DNA of 64,000 nucleotides from CAYGVT01 sp964353355 (GCA_964353355.1 CAYGVT010000023.1:16357-80356); one strand, 5' to 3'. Shown: positions 50,725-60,718, numbered from the stretch's first letter. The notes: a model not told the origin generated them from the letters alone. Made by a program: numbers and translations.

Positions 50725-50973
50725 CTACCTCTTGGCCTTCCCCTTCCCCATCCCCTTGCCCCTCTGCGCCTTCAGCCACCCGTCGTCGATGGGCATGGCC
50801 AGGGGCTCCTTCACGTCCAGCATGATGTCCATCGCGAGCGCCGTGTGCCGCAGCGCCTCGGCGTAGCCGGCCCAGTAGGAGAGCTCCTCCTCGTCCTCGG
50901 CGTCCTCCTTCTTCTCGAGCGCGTAGGCCAGCATCCTCTCGAGCTGCTCGGGCAGCCCCTTGTAGTCCGCCAT
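50725..50973 (-). CDS. Small helical protein of unknown function with basic tail
   Basis: 82 residues, predicted helical (YKGLPEQLERMLAYALEKKE, EELSYWAGYAEALRHTALAM), with a Lys/Gly tail (RGKGMGKGKAKR). ATG 50973 is preceded by a purine-rich GATGTGGTGG and a minus-strand TATA-like element near 51036-51048 (AACTATATCTAAT). No family recognised. The tail matches other basic tails nearby, which may bind nucleic acid. Confidence 0.6.
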   Translation of the reverse strand: MADYKGLPEQLERMLAYALEKKEDAEDEEELSYWAGYAEALRHTALAMDIMLDVKEPLAMPIDDGWLKAQRGKGMGKGKAKR

Positions 50974-51162
50974 TGAAACCACCACATCCCGTTCTCAGGT
51001 TGGCAGGCGCGATCCAAACCCGAGCGAGTAGAGGGTCCGGTCATTAGATATAGTTTCTCTGTTCCGTAGCCTGGTCCAGGATATACGGAGGCCGATGGCG
51101 ATGTGATACATGGTCTTCGAGGATGACCAAAGCTGGACCGGATAGGGAATCGATGGGGATCA

Positions 51163-52113
51163 CTAGAAGGATTGACAAATCGGTGTCTTCGCGATGACGC
51201 TGTCATCGATACAGATACTATCATCCGCCGTCCAATTATCCTCGAGGAAGGCGACCTTGATGGTGACCGACCCGTCGACAGGCACCACCACATGCGCGTT
51301 GCCATCGTTGAGGATAGTGGTGGCGGGGTGGGCCCCATAGACATCCCCGCCCAAATCGGATTGATGGAAGATTGAGAGGAGCGATATCTCGACCGAGCGC
51401 GACCATAGGTTCGTGACCGTCATTGTGTACACTACAAATGATTCGCAAGACCCGGACCGGTAGGTCCCGATCTCCTCCAGGAACGTCAAGTCGTCCAACG
51501 AGAGTGACAGGCGCGCAGGCGCACCGCCAAGGTCCCGGACCTTGGGGAGGAAGAAGTCGGATTCGGGTCCGTCGCCACCGGATGTGTGGCGCATCCCTAC
51601 CGTGATGATGCCGTCGGGGTCCTCACCGAAGATGCGGGGAACAAGGAAGATGACCCATCCCTCCGCGGCCCCCTCGGCCTTGATGACGGGGGTCGTCCAC
51701 TTGAGCTCCCCGCCCGGGAACCTGGGGTCCATGAGGGGCTGTGTGGCGGGATGCTCGAGGATGGTGGAGGTGTTGTAATGGAGGTGGAAGAGGAGCTCCT
51801 CGGTACGCACTCGATAGGGGTTCCCGTTAGACACGTTGAACTTGACGATGTAGATGCTGGAGAGGGGGTACGAGGCCACGCCGTCCTCGCGCCAGTACGA
51901 GTCCACGACCGTGAACTCGCGCCACCCCATGTCCATGGCCTCGACGGGCGCGGAGGGCTTCTGGAAGGCAAGGATGAGGAGAAGGCAGACGCCGAGGACG
52001 GCGAGCCCGATGACGAAGGTCCAGAGTATCCTTCGCACGACAGGGTGCGAGCTCTCGGCGGTCCCGGGGTCGATGATCTCGGGGATAACAAAATCTGGAC
52101 CGATGGGTTCCAT
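51163..52113 (-). CDS. Single-span membrane protein with large outside domain, unknown function
   Basis: 316 residues. One span at about 29-51 (ILWTFVIGLAVLGVCLLLIL) with an acidic cytosolic N-terminus, then a beta-rich outside domain of about 265 residues (e.g. EFTVVDSYWREDGVASYPLS, VVYTMTVTNLWSRSVEISL). It has the feel of paired beta-sandwiches as in DUF4352-like proteins, but no family is claimed. ATG 52113 is about 14 nt after initiation predicted from a TATA element near 52149-52157 (minus-strand CATATTACC). Codons here are somewhat less GC-rich than in the GT island. Confidence 0.65.
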   Translation of the reverse strand: MEPIGPDFVIPEIIDPGTAESSHPVVRRILWTFVIGLAVLGVCLLLILAFQKPSAPVEAMDMGWREFTVVDSYWREDGVASYPLSSIYIVKFNVSNGNPYRVRTEELLFHLHYNTSTILEHPATQPLMDPRFPGGELKWTTPVIKAEGAAEGWVIFLVPRIFGEDPDGIITVGMRHTSGGDGPESDFFLPKVRDLGGAPARLSLSLDDLTFLEEIGTYRSGSCESFVVYTMTVTNLWSRSVEISLLSIFHQSDLGGDVYGAHPATTILNDGNAHVVVPVDGSVTIKVAFLEDNWTADDSICIDDSVIAKTPICQSF

Positions 52114-52300
52114 CGGATGTCCCCTTCATCGTTGGTTGGGTGTGTCGGGGTAATATGCCTGTTGGTTTGGTTGAGGGAATTGTGAGATGTGACAGTGACC
52201 GGCAACGAGGGGTGCTGGGATGGCCCATGCTGGATCGGATCGTCGTCTAGATGGTCAGGTTCGACCTGGCCGATGTGACCGAGGGACCTATCGTCCCAGA

Positions 52301-53500
52301 TCAGCTCGCGGTCCCCGTCACGGCCTCTTGGGCGTCCACGATGCCTTTTCCATACACGTTGTCGTATCCGCTCGCCCCGAGGTCGTCCGCGGTGACCGTG
52401 AGGGTCGAGTACACCTCGTCCCACGTCCATCCACCGGGATCCGTGGCGAGCATCAGTGCGACCGTCCCAGCGACGTGCGGGCAGGCCATGCTGGTGCCGG
52501 AGAAGGACCTGTACTTCCCGTCGTTGTAGGTCGACCAGATGCCTACCCCTGGGGCGACGACGTCGAGCGCGCTGCCCGTGCTCGACCAGCTCGCCCGCTT
52601 GTCACTGGAGTCGGTCGCCCCGACGGCGATGACGGAGTCGTAGTGGGCCGGGTACTGGACCGTGTCGAGGGCGGTGTTCTTCTTGCCGGAGTTCCCGGCG
52701 GCTGCGACGATGATGACACCTGCGGTCTTGGCATTATCGCAGGCCGCCTTGAGGGAATCGCTGCCGCTCGAGCCGCTCAGGCTCATCGAGATGACATCCA
52801 TATCGTTGGTGATGGCCCACTGGATGCCAGAGATGACCTGCGAGTAGCTACCGGAGCCCTGGCTGTTGAGGACCTTGACCGCGAAGAGGTCGACGTCGTA
52901 GGCGACGCCCACCACACCTGCCTCTGTAGCATCCTTCGCGGCGGCGATGATGCCCGCACAGTGCGTCCCGTGCCCGTTGTCGTCCTCTGGGTCGTCGTCT
53001 ATATTAATGAAATCATACCCGCCCGCGTAGACTCCCATGAGCTCGGGGTGGTCCGTATCGATGCCGGTGTCGAGGACCGCAACCCTGATGGAGGCGCCCG
53101 TGCTCGCCGACCAGGCCTTCTCAGCGTCGATTCTGTCGACGCCCCACTGAACCCCTGGTGATGGAGGGCTCGTTGGTGCGGGGGTCTTCTTCCCCTCGTC
53201 ATCGAGTGTGCCCTCCATGGAGACCGTCGCGTCCTTCTCGACCGTCTTGACGCCCGTCTCTTCCGCAAGGGTATCAATGTCCTTCTGCTTGAGTTTGGTC
53301 ACGACCGCGGGGATGAGCGTGTACTCCTCGAGGATTTTGCCCCCCGCGCCCTTGATGAGCTTCTCGTCGACCTTGTCCTTGAACAGCACGATGACCCTGA
53401 CGGACGTCTCATCGTCACCGATGACGCCCATCGGCACGACCGCGAGGAGCAGCCCGGTCACGAGCAGCATGCAGAGAAGTCCCAGAAGTCGCCTTGGCAT
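52301..53500 (-). CDS. Secreted subtilisin-like serine protease (S8)
   Basis: 399 residues. Signal peptide (1-28), an inhibitor-I9-like propeptide (about 30-100, VRVIVLFKDKVDEKLIKGAG), then the S8 catalytic domain with D144 (VLDTGIDTDHPE), H177 (NGHGTHCAG), oxyanion N270 (AAAGNSG) and S337 (GTSMACPH). It is complete and probably active outside the cell after propeptide removal. ATG 53500 is preceded by GGCGGAGG; minus-strand TATA-like elements lie at 53569-53577 and 53585-53594. No membrane anchor, so it may be released. Confidence 0.93.
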   Translation of the reverse strand: MPRRLLGLLCMLLVTGLLLAVVPMGVIGDDETSVRVIVLFKDKVDEKLIKGAGGKILEEYTLIPAVVTKLKQKDIDTLAEETGVKTVEKDATVSMEGTLDDEGKKTPAPTSPPSPGVQWGVDRIDAEKAWSASTGASIRVAVLDTGIDTDHPELMGVYAGGYDFINIDDDPEDDNGHGTHCAGIIAAAKDATEAGVVGVAYDVDLFAVKVLNSQGSGSYSQVISGIQWAITNDMDVISMSLSGSSGSDSLKAACDNAKTAGVIIVAAAGNSGKKNTALDTVQYPAHYDSVIAVGATDSSDKRASWSSTGSALDVVAPGVGIWSTYNDGKYRSFSGTSMACPHVAGTVALMLATDPGGWTWDEVYSTLTVTADDLGASGYDNVYGKGIVDAQEAVTGTAS

Positions 53501-53705
53501 ATCGTCAGCCTCCGCCCCGTGGGCCGGGGAGCGACGCCGCTCCCTCATCACCCACCATGGTCTGGGAAGTATAATGGCCTGCCCTATTTTAACATGTTGC
53601 GGGAAATTACCTGATTATCAGATGTTACGAAGAACGCGACAGACCATGACATGGCCCGTGCTGGACCTCAGAAGGATGATATCTGGCAGAATGGTCGCCC
53701 ACGGC

Positions 53706-56700
53706 TCATCTCTTGGTGGCGCCCTCGGATCCTCTCGTCCAGAGGACCAGGGCGGTCGCGACGGCGGCCGTTATGACCACGATTGCCATGATCAGGGACA
53801 ATGGGGTGGATGAACCCCTCAATTCCTCTCTTCTCAGGGGCAGGGCCGGGAGATCCAGCTCGGTTGCGCCCATCGCGCTCACCGTGGAGGTTCCAGATAT
53901 CATGCCGTGCCCTTCCTTCGTGACCCTCCAGGTGAAGGTCCCGTGACGGACGTCCATCGCGAACGAGCCGTTCTCCACCGATTTTGCCGAACAGGTCCTG
54001 CCATCGGATGCGATGACCTCGATAGTGGCGCCCTCGACGTGCCTTCCGACCTCGTCGAGCACGGTGCCTGTGACCCTTCCCGTGTCCACCACCGTGATGA
54101 CGACCCCGTCCTCACCGGTGTTGCCGGACAGGTCGGTCACGGTCAGGGCGACCTCGTAGACGCCCCCCTCGTCGAAGGTGAACGCGACCGCCACCCCCTC
54201 GAGTACCCACGGCCGGTCGTCGTACTTGAAGGTCCAGGTGTGGCCCGCAATCCCCACCTTGTCCGCGGAGAGCGACGCGTCCAATGTGACGGAGCTCCCG
54301 GCGGGGACCGTCAGGTCCGGCCCGGCGTCCGCCACCGGCGGCGTGGCGTCGCGGACGGTGAGGGTCATCCCATCGGTGGCCCGGTGGCCGGCCGCGTCGG
54401 CCACCTCCAGGGCGACGGCGTAGACGCCCGGGGGCCCGGCGATGAAGGAGGGGGAGATGCCATGGAGGACGATGGGGGCGGTCCCCCCGGTGACGGTCCA
54501 TGTATAGTCGACGATGCCCACGTTGTCCGAGCTGCCGCTCCCGTCGAACGTGACCATGGTTCCCTCGTCGACGGTCCGGTCGGGACCCGCCTCGGCGGTC
54601 GGCGCCCTCGCGTCGCGGACGACGACGACCGCCCCGTCGGCGGCCGAGTTGAGCGCGTCGTCCGTCACGGTGAGGACCACGGTGAAGGTCCCCGGGCGGT
54701 CGAACGTGTACGTCGGCCGGACGCCGTGGAGGATCACGGCGGTGCCGTCCGTGAGGGCCCAGGTGTAACGGGCGACCCCGACGTTGTCAAGGCTTCCGCT
54801 CCCGTCGAACGTGACCATGGTCCCCTGCTCGACCGCCCGGTCCGGGCCCGCGTCCGCCAAGGGCGGCGTGATGTCGTTGACGGTGACGGTCAGGTCGTCG
54901 ACGTCCCACAGGCCGGATGGGTCCGACACGTTGAGGGTCACGACGAAGACGCCGGGGTTGTCGAACCGGTAGGAGGGCGCGACGCCGTGCAGCACCACGG
55001 GAGCGCCGTCCGAGAGGCGCCAGGTGTAGTCCGCTATCCAGAGGTCGTCAGTGCTCCGGCCCCCGTCGAACGTGACCAGCGTCCCCTCGTCGACGGTCAG
55101 GTCGCTGCCCGCGTGGGCGACCGGCGGCGACAGGTCGGCCACGGTGACCCTCATGGTGTCCAGGTCCCAGTTCCCCGAGAGGTCCGTCACGTTCAGCGTC
55201 ACCTCGTGGGCCCCGACGTCCTCGAACCGGTGCGTCGCGGTCGGTCGGTCGCTGTCCAGGACAACGTCGCCACCGTCCACGAACGACCACTCGTACCTCC
55301 ATATGCCCATGTCGTCCGTGCTCCCGCAACCGTCGAACGTCATCTCGACGCCGGCCCCGACGAGCTGGTCGGGGCCCGCCTCGGCCACCGGGGGCTCCGC
55401 GTCCGACCACCTCAGCAGGGGGTAGGTAACGCCCTCGCGCATGAACCACACCGCGTCGAGGTCCCACCCCGCGCCGGCGAAGGTGGCGCGCGTCTTCATG
55501 TCGGCGGTCGAGAGGCCCGTGGCGTTGCCGGCCGTGCTGGACTGGCCGCTCGTCTCGTTGTCCCAGAAGCAGCCTGCCATGTAGCCGCTCTGCCCGTCGG
55601 TGTGCACCCCGCCCGCGAAGCCCCTGTCGGTGGGGCCGGCGGCGCCCTCGTCGACCACCGCCCCCGTGGAGTAGCAGTTATGGAACCCCCCGCCCCAGCC
55701 GAACCCCATGAAGCCGCCGAAGTACGGCCCCGTCCCCGAGGAGTTGGTGACGGTGCCCGTGGCGTACGAGTCCTCCATGTAAGCAGAGTTGAAGCCCACG
55801 AAGCCCCCGATGTAGGTACCGTTCCCGGTCACGTCCCCCTCAGCGTAGCATCGACCGTTATTATTGAACGAAGCTCCGGAGTATCCCAAGAGCCCTCCGA
55901 CGCAGTTGGACCCGGTCACGTTTCCCGTGGCGTACGAGTCCACCAGAGAGGATTTCCAGAGGGATCCCACAAGGCCACCGACATAGCCCTCCCCGGACAC
56001 GTCACCCGTCGCATGGCAACCGATGATGTCGGCATAACCGCCAACTCCCATGAGCCCGCCAACATCCGCGAACCCTCTCACAGACCCTGTGGCATAGGAA
56101 TCGGAGATAGCGCAACTATAACTGCAGCCCACGAGGCCGCCGGTAGTGTTACCGGTCACGTTCCCCCCGGCATGGCATGCGGATACAGTACCCCTCTCGA
56201 TGTATCCTGCCAGGCCACCAGCGTAGACGTGGCCCCAGACTTTGCATTCCACGACCGATATGTTGCTGACGGCCACATTCCAGCAGATCCCGAACAGACC
56301 CAGGCTGTCAGCGAAGGAACGGTCGAGGTTCAGGTAGGAGACGTTGTGGCCCGCGCCGTCGAAGTCCGCCGCGAGGTAGGGGATGAACAAGAACGGGTCG
56401 GCGGCGAGGTCGATGTCGGACGAGAGGCGGAAGGCGAGCCTCTCGTCGTCGGCGAAGCCGAGGAGGTCACGCAGTCCTTGCACGGTGCCTATCTCGTAGC
56501 TCCCCCCTGAGGGGACGAGGGTTTCATTGTATTCGGCTATGTCCAGGGAGAGCCCGCTGGACGCCCATTCCTCGTACTGCTCCTCGTAGAGGCCGCCGGT
56601 GGTGAGGTTGTGCACTCCGTTGAGCAGCGTCGAGTTGATGGGATAGTGGGAGTTGGTGACAAGGCCCGTGTTCAATCCCACGAGACCACCGACGCTGTAG

Positions 56701-57482
56701 CCCCCGGTCACGTTCGCCGTGGCATACGAATCCGATATTATTCCGTAGTCATTGACCCCCAGGAGGCCTCCCGCCTCTATTTCGGTCGCGGTCACGTTCC
56801 CCGAGAAGGACGAGCCGTAGATGACGTCGTAGTACCTTTGTGGGGGAGATGTACCATCCGTGCCAGCGCCGCCATTGCCTGCGCCGACCCCCCTTCCCAT
56901 GCCGACCGAGCCCACGAGGCCACCGACGCACCTCTCCCCAGAGACGGTCCCCTCCGCACGGCAGTCGAGGACCCTGCCGTTGTTGTACCCCACGAGCGCG
57001 CCGACGTACGCGTGCCCGGTCACGTCGCAGCCCGCGAGGACCACGTTCCTCACGGACGCGCTATCGTCCACGTCACCGAACAGGCCCACGCCGTCCGTCT
57101 CGGGGCGGTCGATGTAGAGCCCGGTGATGGTGTGGTTCCTGCCGTCCAGGCTGCCCCGGAGGCCGTGCGGGTGGTAGTCGCTTTTCCCGAGGGGCGCGAA
57201 CCCGGCACCCAGGTTCCATCCGCGGGTCGCGGACGCGTCGATGTCGTTCCCCAGGGCGTAGTGCGCCATGAGGTCGCCGATGATGTTCTGGAGGTCCCAG
57301 ACGTCCTCGATGATGTACGGGTCGGCCAGCGTGCCCGACCCGCCGCCGAAGGAGCCGCCCTCGCCCCCCGCGCGCATCGCGGGCAATCCCGGGAGCATCA
57401 CGAGGACGGCGATGACGACCGCAGAGGCGGGCTCCACTCTCAAGGACCTCAACCCTTGTTCGCCCCGCCGGCCCACTTCCAT
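53706..57482 (-). CDS. GLUG-repeat / five-PKD surface protein with C-terminal anchor
   Basis: About 1258 residues. Signal peptide at about 18-40 (ASAVVIAVLVMLPGLPAM). Eleven GLUG-type motifs (e.g. YVGALVGYNNG, CVGGLVGSVG, SVGGLVGLNTG, YFGGFMGFGWG) build a beta-helix-like region up to about 690. Five PKD modules follow (FDGSGSxDNVG, AGPDxTV), then a carboxypeptidase-regulatory-like module (GRVTGTVLDEVGRHVEGATI), and a single span near the C-terminus with a short basic tail. Probably a surface adhesin. ATG 57482 was chosen because a TATA box at 57519-57527 predicts initiation about 14 nt upstream. The frame stays open to 57674, but that stretch has no signals. Confidence 0.82.
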   Translation of the reverse strand: MEVGRRGEQGLRSLRVEPASAVVIAVLVMLPGLPAMRAGGEGGSFGGGSGTLADPYIIEDVWDLQNIIGDLMAHYALGNDIDASATRGWNLGAGFAPLGKSDYHPHGLRGSLDGRNHTITGLYIDRPETDGVGLFGDVDDSASVRNVVLAGCDVTGHAYVGALVGYNNGRVLDCRAEGTVSGERCVGGLVGSVGMGRGVGAGNGGAGTDGTSPPQRYYDVIYGSSFSGNVTATEIEAGGLLGVNDYGIISDSYATANVTGGYSVGGLVGLNTGLVTNSHYPINSTLLNGVHNLTTGGLYEEQYEEWASSGLSLDIAEYNETLVPSGGSYEIGTVQGLRDLLGFADDERLAFRLSSDIDLAADPFLFIPYLAADFDGAGHNVSYLNLDRSFADSLGLFGICWNVAVSNISVVECKVWGHVYAGGLAGYIERGTVSACHAGGNVTGNTTGGLVGCSYSCAISDSYATGSVRGFADVGGLMGVGGYADIIGCHATGDVSGEGYVGGLVGSLWKSSLVDSYATGNVTGSNCVGGLLGYSGASFNNNGRCYAEGDVTGNGTYIGGFVGFNSAYMEDSYATGTVTNSSGTGPYFGGFMGFGWGGGFHNCYSTGAVVDEGAAGPTDRGFAGGVHTDGQSGYMAGCFWDNETSGQSSTAGNATGLSTADMKTRATFAGAGWDLDAVWFMREGVTYPLLRWSDAEPPVAEAGPDQLVGAGVEMTFDGCGSTDDMGIWRYEWSFVDGGDVVLDSDRPTATHRFEDVGAHEVTLNVTDLSGNWDLDTMRVTVADLSPPVAHAGSDLTVDEGTLVTFDGGRSTDDLWIADYTWRLSDGAPVVLHGVAPSYRFDNPGVFVVTLNVSDPSGLWDVDDLTVTVNDITPPLADAGPDRAVEQGTMVTFDGSGSLDNVGVARYTWALTDGTAVILHGVRPTYTFDRPGTFTVVLTVTDDALNSAADGAVVVVRDARAPTAEAGPDRTVDEGTMVTFDGSGSSDNVGIVDYTWTVTGGTAPIVLHGISPSFIAGPPGVYAVALEVADAAGHRATDGMTLTVRDATPPVADAGPDLTVPAGSSVTLDASLSADKVGIAGHTWTFKYDDRPWVLEGVAVAFTFDEGGVYEVALTVTDLSGNTGEDGVVITVVDTGRVTGTVLDEVGRHVEGATIEVIASDGRTCSAKSVENGSFAMDVRHGTFTWRVTKEGHGMISGTSTVSAMGATELDLPALPLRREELRGSSTPLSLIMAIVVITAAVATALVLWTRGSEGATKR

Positions 57483-57791
57483 CAGGGCCAGCAGGCTGCC
57501 ATCCTTTCCCCCTGCCGCGTATATCTGGTTTTTGGTCCACATTTCGAAGGGTGGGGCTCTGACGTGTTCCGATGCCGCCAAGCGGTCCTGGGGACCCGAG
57601 AGCTCGAGGGTCATGCCGGACCGATCGATCACCCGGAAGGCCCTGGTATGGTGGTCATGCTGGCGCATTCCCATGCCACAAGCTCAGGACGGGATGGTGG
57701 ACCGGCGGAGGCTCGCTCCCGACGGCCGAGGCGGGGCCGTCAATGTGACCGGCCTGGTGCCGTGGTGGTGGTCGCTAGGGTTGGCCGCGCC
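57483..57791. other. Intergenic region with one promoter
   Basis: About 309 bases between the stop of the PPC/Ig protein gene and the start of the GLUG/PKD gene. Only the TATA box at 57519-57527 is recognisable. An open frame continues upstream of the chosen start but has no conserved content. Confidence 0.4.
57519..57527 (-). promoter_or_regulatory. TATA box of GLUG/PKD gene
   Basis: Minus-strand AGATATACG, centred about 40 nt before ATG 57482. It argues against the in-frame start at 57674. Confidence 0.5.
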
Positions 57792-59522
57792 TCACCGGCG
57801 GGAGGCGCGCCTCCCCAGGGCCGCCACCGCCACCGCCGCGAGCATCGCGAGCGCTGCGAACGGGGCTCCCGGCCCCGGCGAGTGCGGGTTGTCGCGGTAC
57901 ACGACCATGTCCGTCCAGGCCTGGTTGCCGGCCTTGTCGAACACCTGGACCGTGACGATGTTCTCGCCAGGCCAGGTTATGTTCACCTCGCTCGACCAGT
58001 TGAAGAACTTGGTGCCTGGGGGGACGGAAAGGTTGTACACCTCTTCGCCGAAGTTCACCTCCAGATGGATGTGGTCGAGCTCCACGTCGTCGCTGGCGTT
58101 CCCGGTGATGGTGATGCGTTTCACCTTGCCGAAGTGGTCGCCCTTCTCGGGGGAGATGATGCTGATGGTGGGCTTCACCCTGTCCGTGGGAAACACATTG
58201 ACCCCCCACGACACATTCGCGACGTTACTGTTCAGGTCCTCCGCCTGCGCCATGACGTTGTGGGTGCCCCTGGCGAGCGTGAGCTCCACGGTCCAGTTGG
58301 CCCAACCGTCGGAGGTCGTCGCGAGCTTCCTCGGCATTGGGTCTCCCGGGACCCAGACCCACACGCTTGTGACGAATGAGTTGTCGAACGCCGTCCCGTT
58401 CAGGTCGAACGTCAGGCTGAGGATGTTGTCCCACTCCGCCGGCGAGGTTATGCTGATGGTGGGCGGCTCGTGGTCCGTCTCGGGGTCCTTCACCGTGACG
58501 TTGACGGTCGCGTTGCCAGTCGCCTGGGCGTCGGTCGCGCGCACTCGGATGGTGCGCGCGCCCGGCGGGAGGTCCAGCGTTGTGTTCCATAGGTATCGGT
58601 TGTCGACGCCGGGCTGGACCGTGGCCGCGGTCCAGGCTGTCCCGTCCGGGCTGACATCGACCGAGAGCACGGGGCGGGAGCCCGTGACCAGCCCTCGCAC
58701 TACCAGCTCGAGCCCCCAGACGGCAGCGCCCTCCTCGGGGGAGATGATGTCGACCTTCGGGGGGTCCGCGGGCGGGAGGTCGCCCGTGAACGTCAGGGTC
58801 ACCGTGGAGGTGTTGTAATTGCTGCTACCGTCCTCTGCCCGCGCCACGATGCGGACGCTCCGGTCCTGCGCGACGTAGCCGGCGATGGACACACTCGCGC
58901 TCCAGCTTGCGGTGCCGCTCGCGAGCGTCCAGAGCCCGGGCATCGCCCCCTCCGGGTAGACGTATACGCGCGAGAGGTAGCGGTCGTCCGAGGCGGTGCC
59001 GGCGACGGCCACGGTCGTCGTCGCCACCTCCGTGTTGTTGGCGGGCGAGGCGATGGCCACGGTGGGCGGCTGGTCGTTCACGACGGCGCTGCCCGAGCTC
59101 GAGATGGTGTAGGTCGTCTCGGTGCCCCTGACGCAGAGGTACCACGTCCCGTTCTCCTCGCCGACGTTCCTCTGCTGGTTCCACGGGTATGGCGCGGTGG
59201 GCACCATGGTGTAGGTGAGCAGGGACCTCGAGGGCCTGAGGATGGACAGCCCGCAGTTGCCCCCGGTCTCCTCGACGAACACGCCGAGGGTGTATTCCTG
59301 CTGCTTGCTGACGTTGAACCGGAAGTAGTCGGCCACGTCGCCGGCCTCGTACCCGACCGAGCCGACGACCCGGTCGCTCAGGGTGAACCAGGTCGCGTTG
59401 TCGAACCCCCCGTTGGGCTCCAGCTCGAGCAGGTTCGCCGCCCCGGCGGGCCCCGGTTGCGATGCGATGAGCCCGGTAATGGTCAGCAGGATGGCAAGCG
59501 CGATGCACGTGACGTGTCCCAT
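57792..59522 (-). CDS. PPC-domain/Ig-repeat secreted protein with CTERM-like anchor
   Basis: 576 residues. Signal peptide (1-28, ALAILLTITGLIASQPGPAG), a PPC-like domain (about 30-145, ELEPNGGFDNATWF, DYFRFNVSKQQEYTL, NGTWYLCVRG), then four Ig-like modules each opening with PxVxIxSPxxx (TVAIASPANNTEVA, VDIISPEEGAAVWG, ISITSPAEWDN, ISIISPEKGDHFG). The end is SPGPGAPFAALAMLAAVAVA followed by an Arg cluster, a PGF-CTERM-like tripartite signal. If an archaeosortase exists, the tail would be cut and lipid-linked. ATG 59522 is preceded by GGGGAGG. Confidence 0.82.
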   Translation of the reverse strand: MGHVTCIALAILLTITGLIASQPGPAGAANLLELEPNGGFDNATWFTLSDRVVGSVGYEAGDVADYFRFNVSKQQEYTLGVFVEETGGNCGLSILRPSRSLLTYTMVPTAPYPWNQQRNVGEENGTWYLCVRGTETTYTISSSGSAVVNDQPPTVAIASPANNTEVATTTVAVAGTASDDRYLSRVYVYPEGAMPGLWTLASGTASWSASVSIAGYVAQDRSVRIVARAEDGSSNYNTSTVTLTFTGDLPPADPPKVDIISPEEGAAVWGLELVVRGLVTGSRPVLSVDVSPDGTAWTAATVQPGVDNRYLWNTTLDLPPGARTIRVRATDAQATGNATVNVTVKDPETDHEPPTISITSPAEWDNILSLTFDLNGTAFDNSFVTSVWVWVPGDPMPRKLATTSDGWANWTVELTLARGTHNVMAQAEDLNSNVANVSWGVNVFPTDRVKPTISIISPEKGDHFGKVKRITITGNASDDVELDHIHLEVNFGEEVYNLSVPPGTKFFNWSSEVNITWPGENIVTVQVFDKAGNQAWTDMVVYRDNPHSPGPGAPFAALAMLAAVAVAALGRRASRR

Positions 59523-59784
59523 GATGTGGACCTCCCCTTGGCGGGCGGTGGGCGGGCATCCCAGACGAACCCCGGGGGCGGACGGGTGCCCAAGCCCTGT
59601 CCCGCCCTCCCATCAACCGCCTCACCGTCCATTGTCCAGTGGCGTATTTCCCTTTTTTCATACCCCCCGCCAGCGATGCCGCCCCGTGGGTCTGGCCGGG
59701 GTGAGAGGTGGTGGTGGATGGATGGCCCAGGCTGGACAGATGGCATTCATCCGTGTGCAGGAGCCAGCTGTCCCCGGCGCCCCA

Positions 59785-60429
59785 CTACCGCTCCTTGAGG
59801 CCTAGTGCCCCCGCGGGGCACGTCATCGCGCAAAGCCCGCAGCCGAAGCACCGGTCACGGGCGAGCTCGACGACCCCGTCCCCCATCGTGATGGCGCCGA
59901 ACTTGCACCTGTCCGCGCAGGTCCCGCACCCTATGCACTCCTCGCCGTCGAGGGCCGCGACGAAGTCAGAGGCGATGACGTGGTCCGAGTATCCGAACTC
60001 CATCATCGCGCGCAGCTCGCTGCAGCAGCACGGGCAGCAGCTGCAGATGGCCTCCGGGGCGTGCCCCGGCGCCCACAGCGAGAGGTGCACCAGCCCCAGC
60101 TCCGCCGTCCGGTCGAGGACGCGCATGGCCTCCTCGATGGTGACCTGCCGGTAGTGCTCCCTCGTCGCGAAGCCCCTCGCGGTCTCGCCCACCACGATGC
60201 AGACGTCGAGCGGCGCGTCGCACGCCTGCGCGGACGCGCGGCAGCCGCAGTCGGTCAGGGCCACGAGGTCGGTCGCCTCCAGGATGTCCCTGACCTGCCT
60301 GTCCGTCAGCACGCGCTGCTTGACCGGGAGCGCCCGGCCGACGGGGACGACGACGGAGCGCTCGGCCTCCCCGGACGCGAGCTTCTCGCGCCGCTCGCGG
60401 ACCATCTCGTGGACGGGACGCTCCCCCAT
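59785..60429 (-). CDS. Cys-rich dicluster 4Fe-4S protein
   Basis: 214 residues. N-terminal Cys motif DCGCRASAQAC and C77, a central CSCCPCCC run (129-136), and a C-terminal ferredoxin module with two CxxCxxC(x3)C sets (C165-C175 and C194-C204), each for a [4Fe-4S] cluster. Cytosolic. The N-terminal half matches a family of archaeal and bacterial proteins found with redox enzymes; its job is not known. ATG 60429 chosen. No redox enzyme is adjacent, and no clear TATA box was found. Confidence 0.78.
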   Translation of the reverse strand: MGERPVHEMVRERREKLASGEAERSVVVPVGRALPVKQRVLTDRQVRDILEATDLVALTDCGCRASAQACDAPLDVCIVVGETARGFATREHYRQVTIEEAMRVLDRTAELGLVHLSLWAPGHAPEAICSCCPCCCSELRAMMEFGYSDHVIASDFVAALDGEECIGCGTCADRCKFGAITMGDGVVELARDRCFGCGLCAMTCPAGALGLKER

Positions 60430-60525
60430 GGCAGACCACCGACGCCTCGGCCGGCCCATCGTCGCGGGGCGTGAAGAACGTTCCGCAACGGGGCGTCGTG
60501 GTGGGCCCCGGGCTCGGTGCCGGGC

Positions 60526-60696
60526 TCACCCGAGCGTCGGCACCGCCGGCTCGCCCGGCCTGCGGTACTTGTGCCACCGCTCGCAGTGGATGCACCTGCC
60601 CTCGTACATCTTGGTTCGCTTGCGCCATGCCGCCGCGACGGCGTGGCCGCAGCTAGGGCATACGAACTTGGCATGGCCCAGCTCGCGTTTGCGCAT
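60526..60696 (-). CDS. Small zinc-ribbon protein
   Basis: 56 residues with CPSCGH at about 14-19 and CIHCER at about 36-41, two CxxC pairs for one zinc, and a basic surface (AAAWRKRTKMYEGR). ATG 60696 is one nucleotide from initiation predicted by the TATA box at 60719-60727, so it is leaderless; ATG 60714 is in frame but upstream of it. It could bind nucleic acid. No family recognised. Confidence 0.68.
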   Translation of the reverse strand: MRKRELGHAKFVCPSCGHAVAAAWRKRTKMYEGRCIHCERWHKYRRPGEPAVPTLG

Positions 60697-60718
60697 CGAG
60701 GGTTGTATGCGCATTTGA

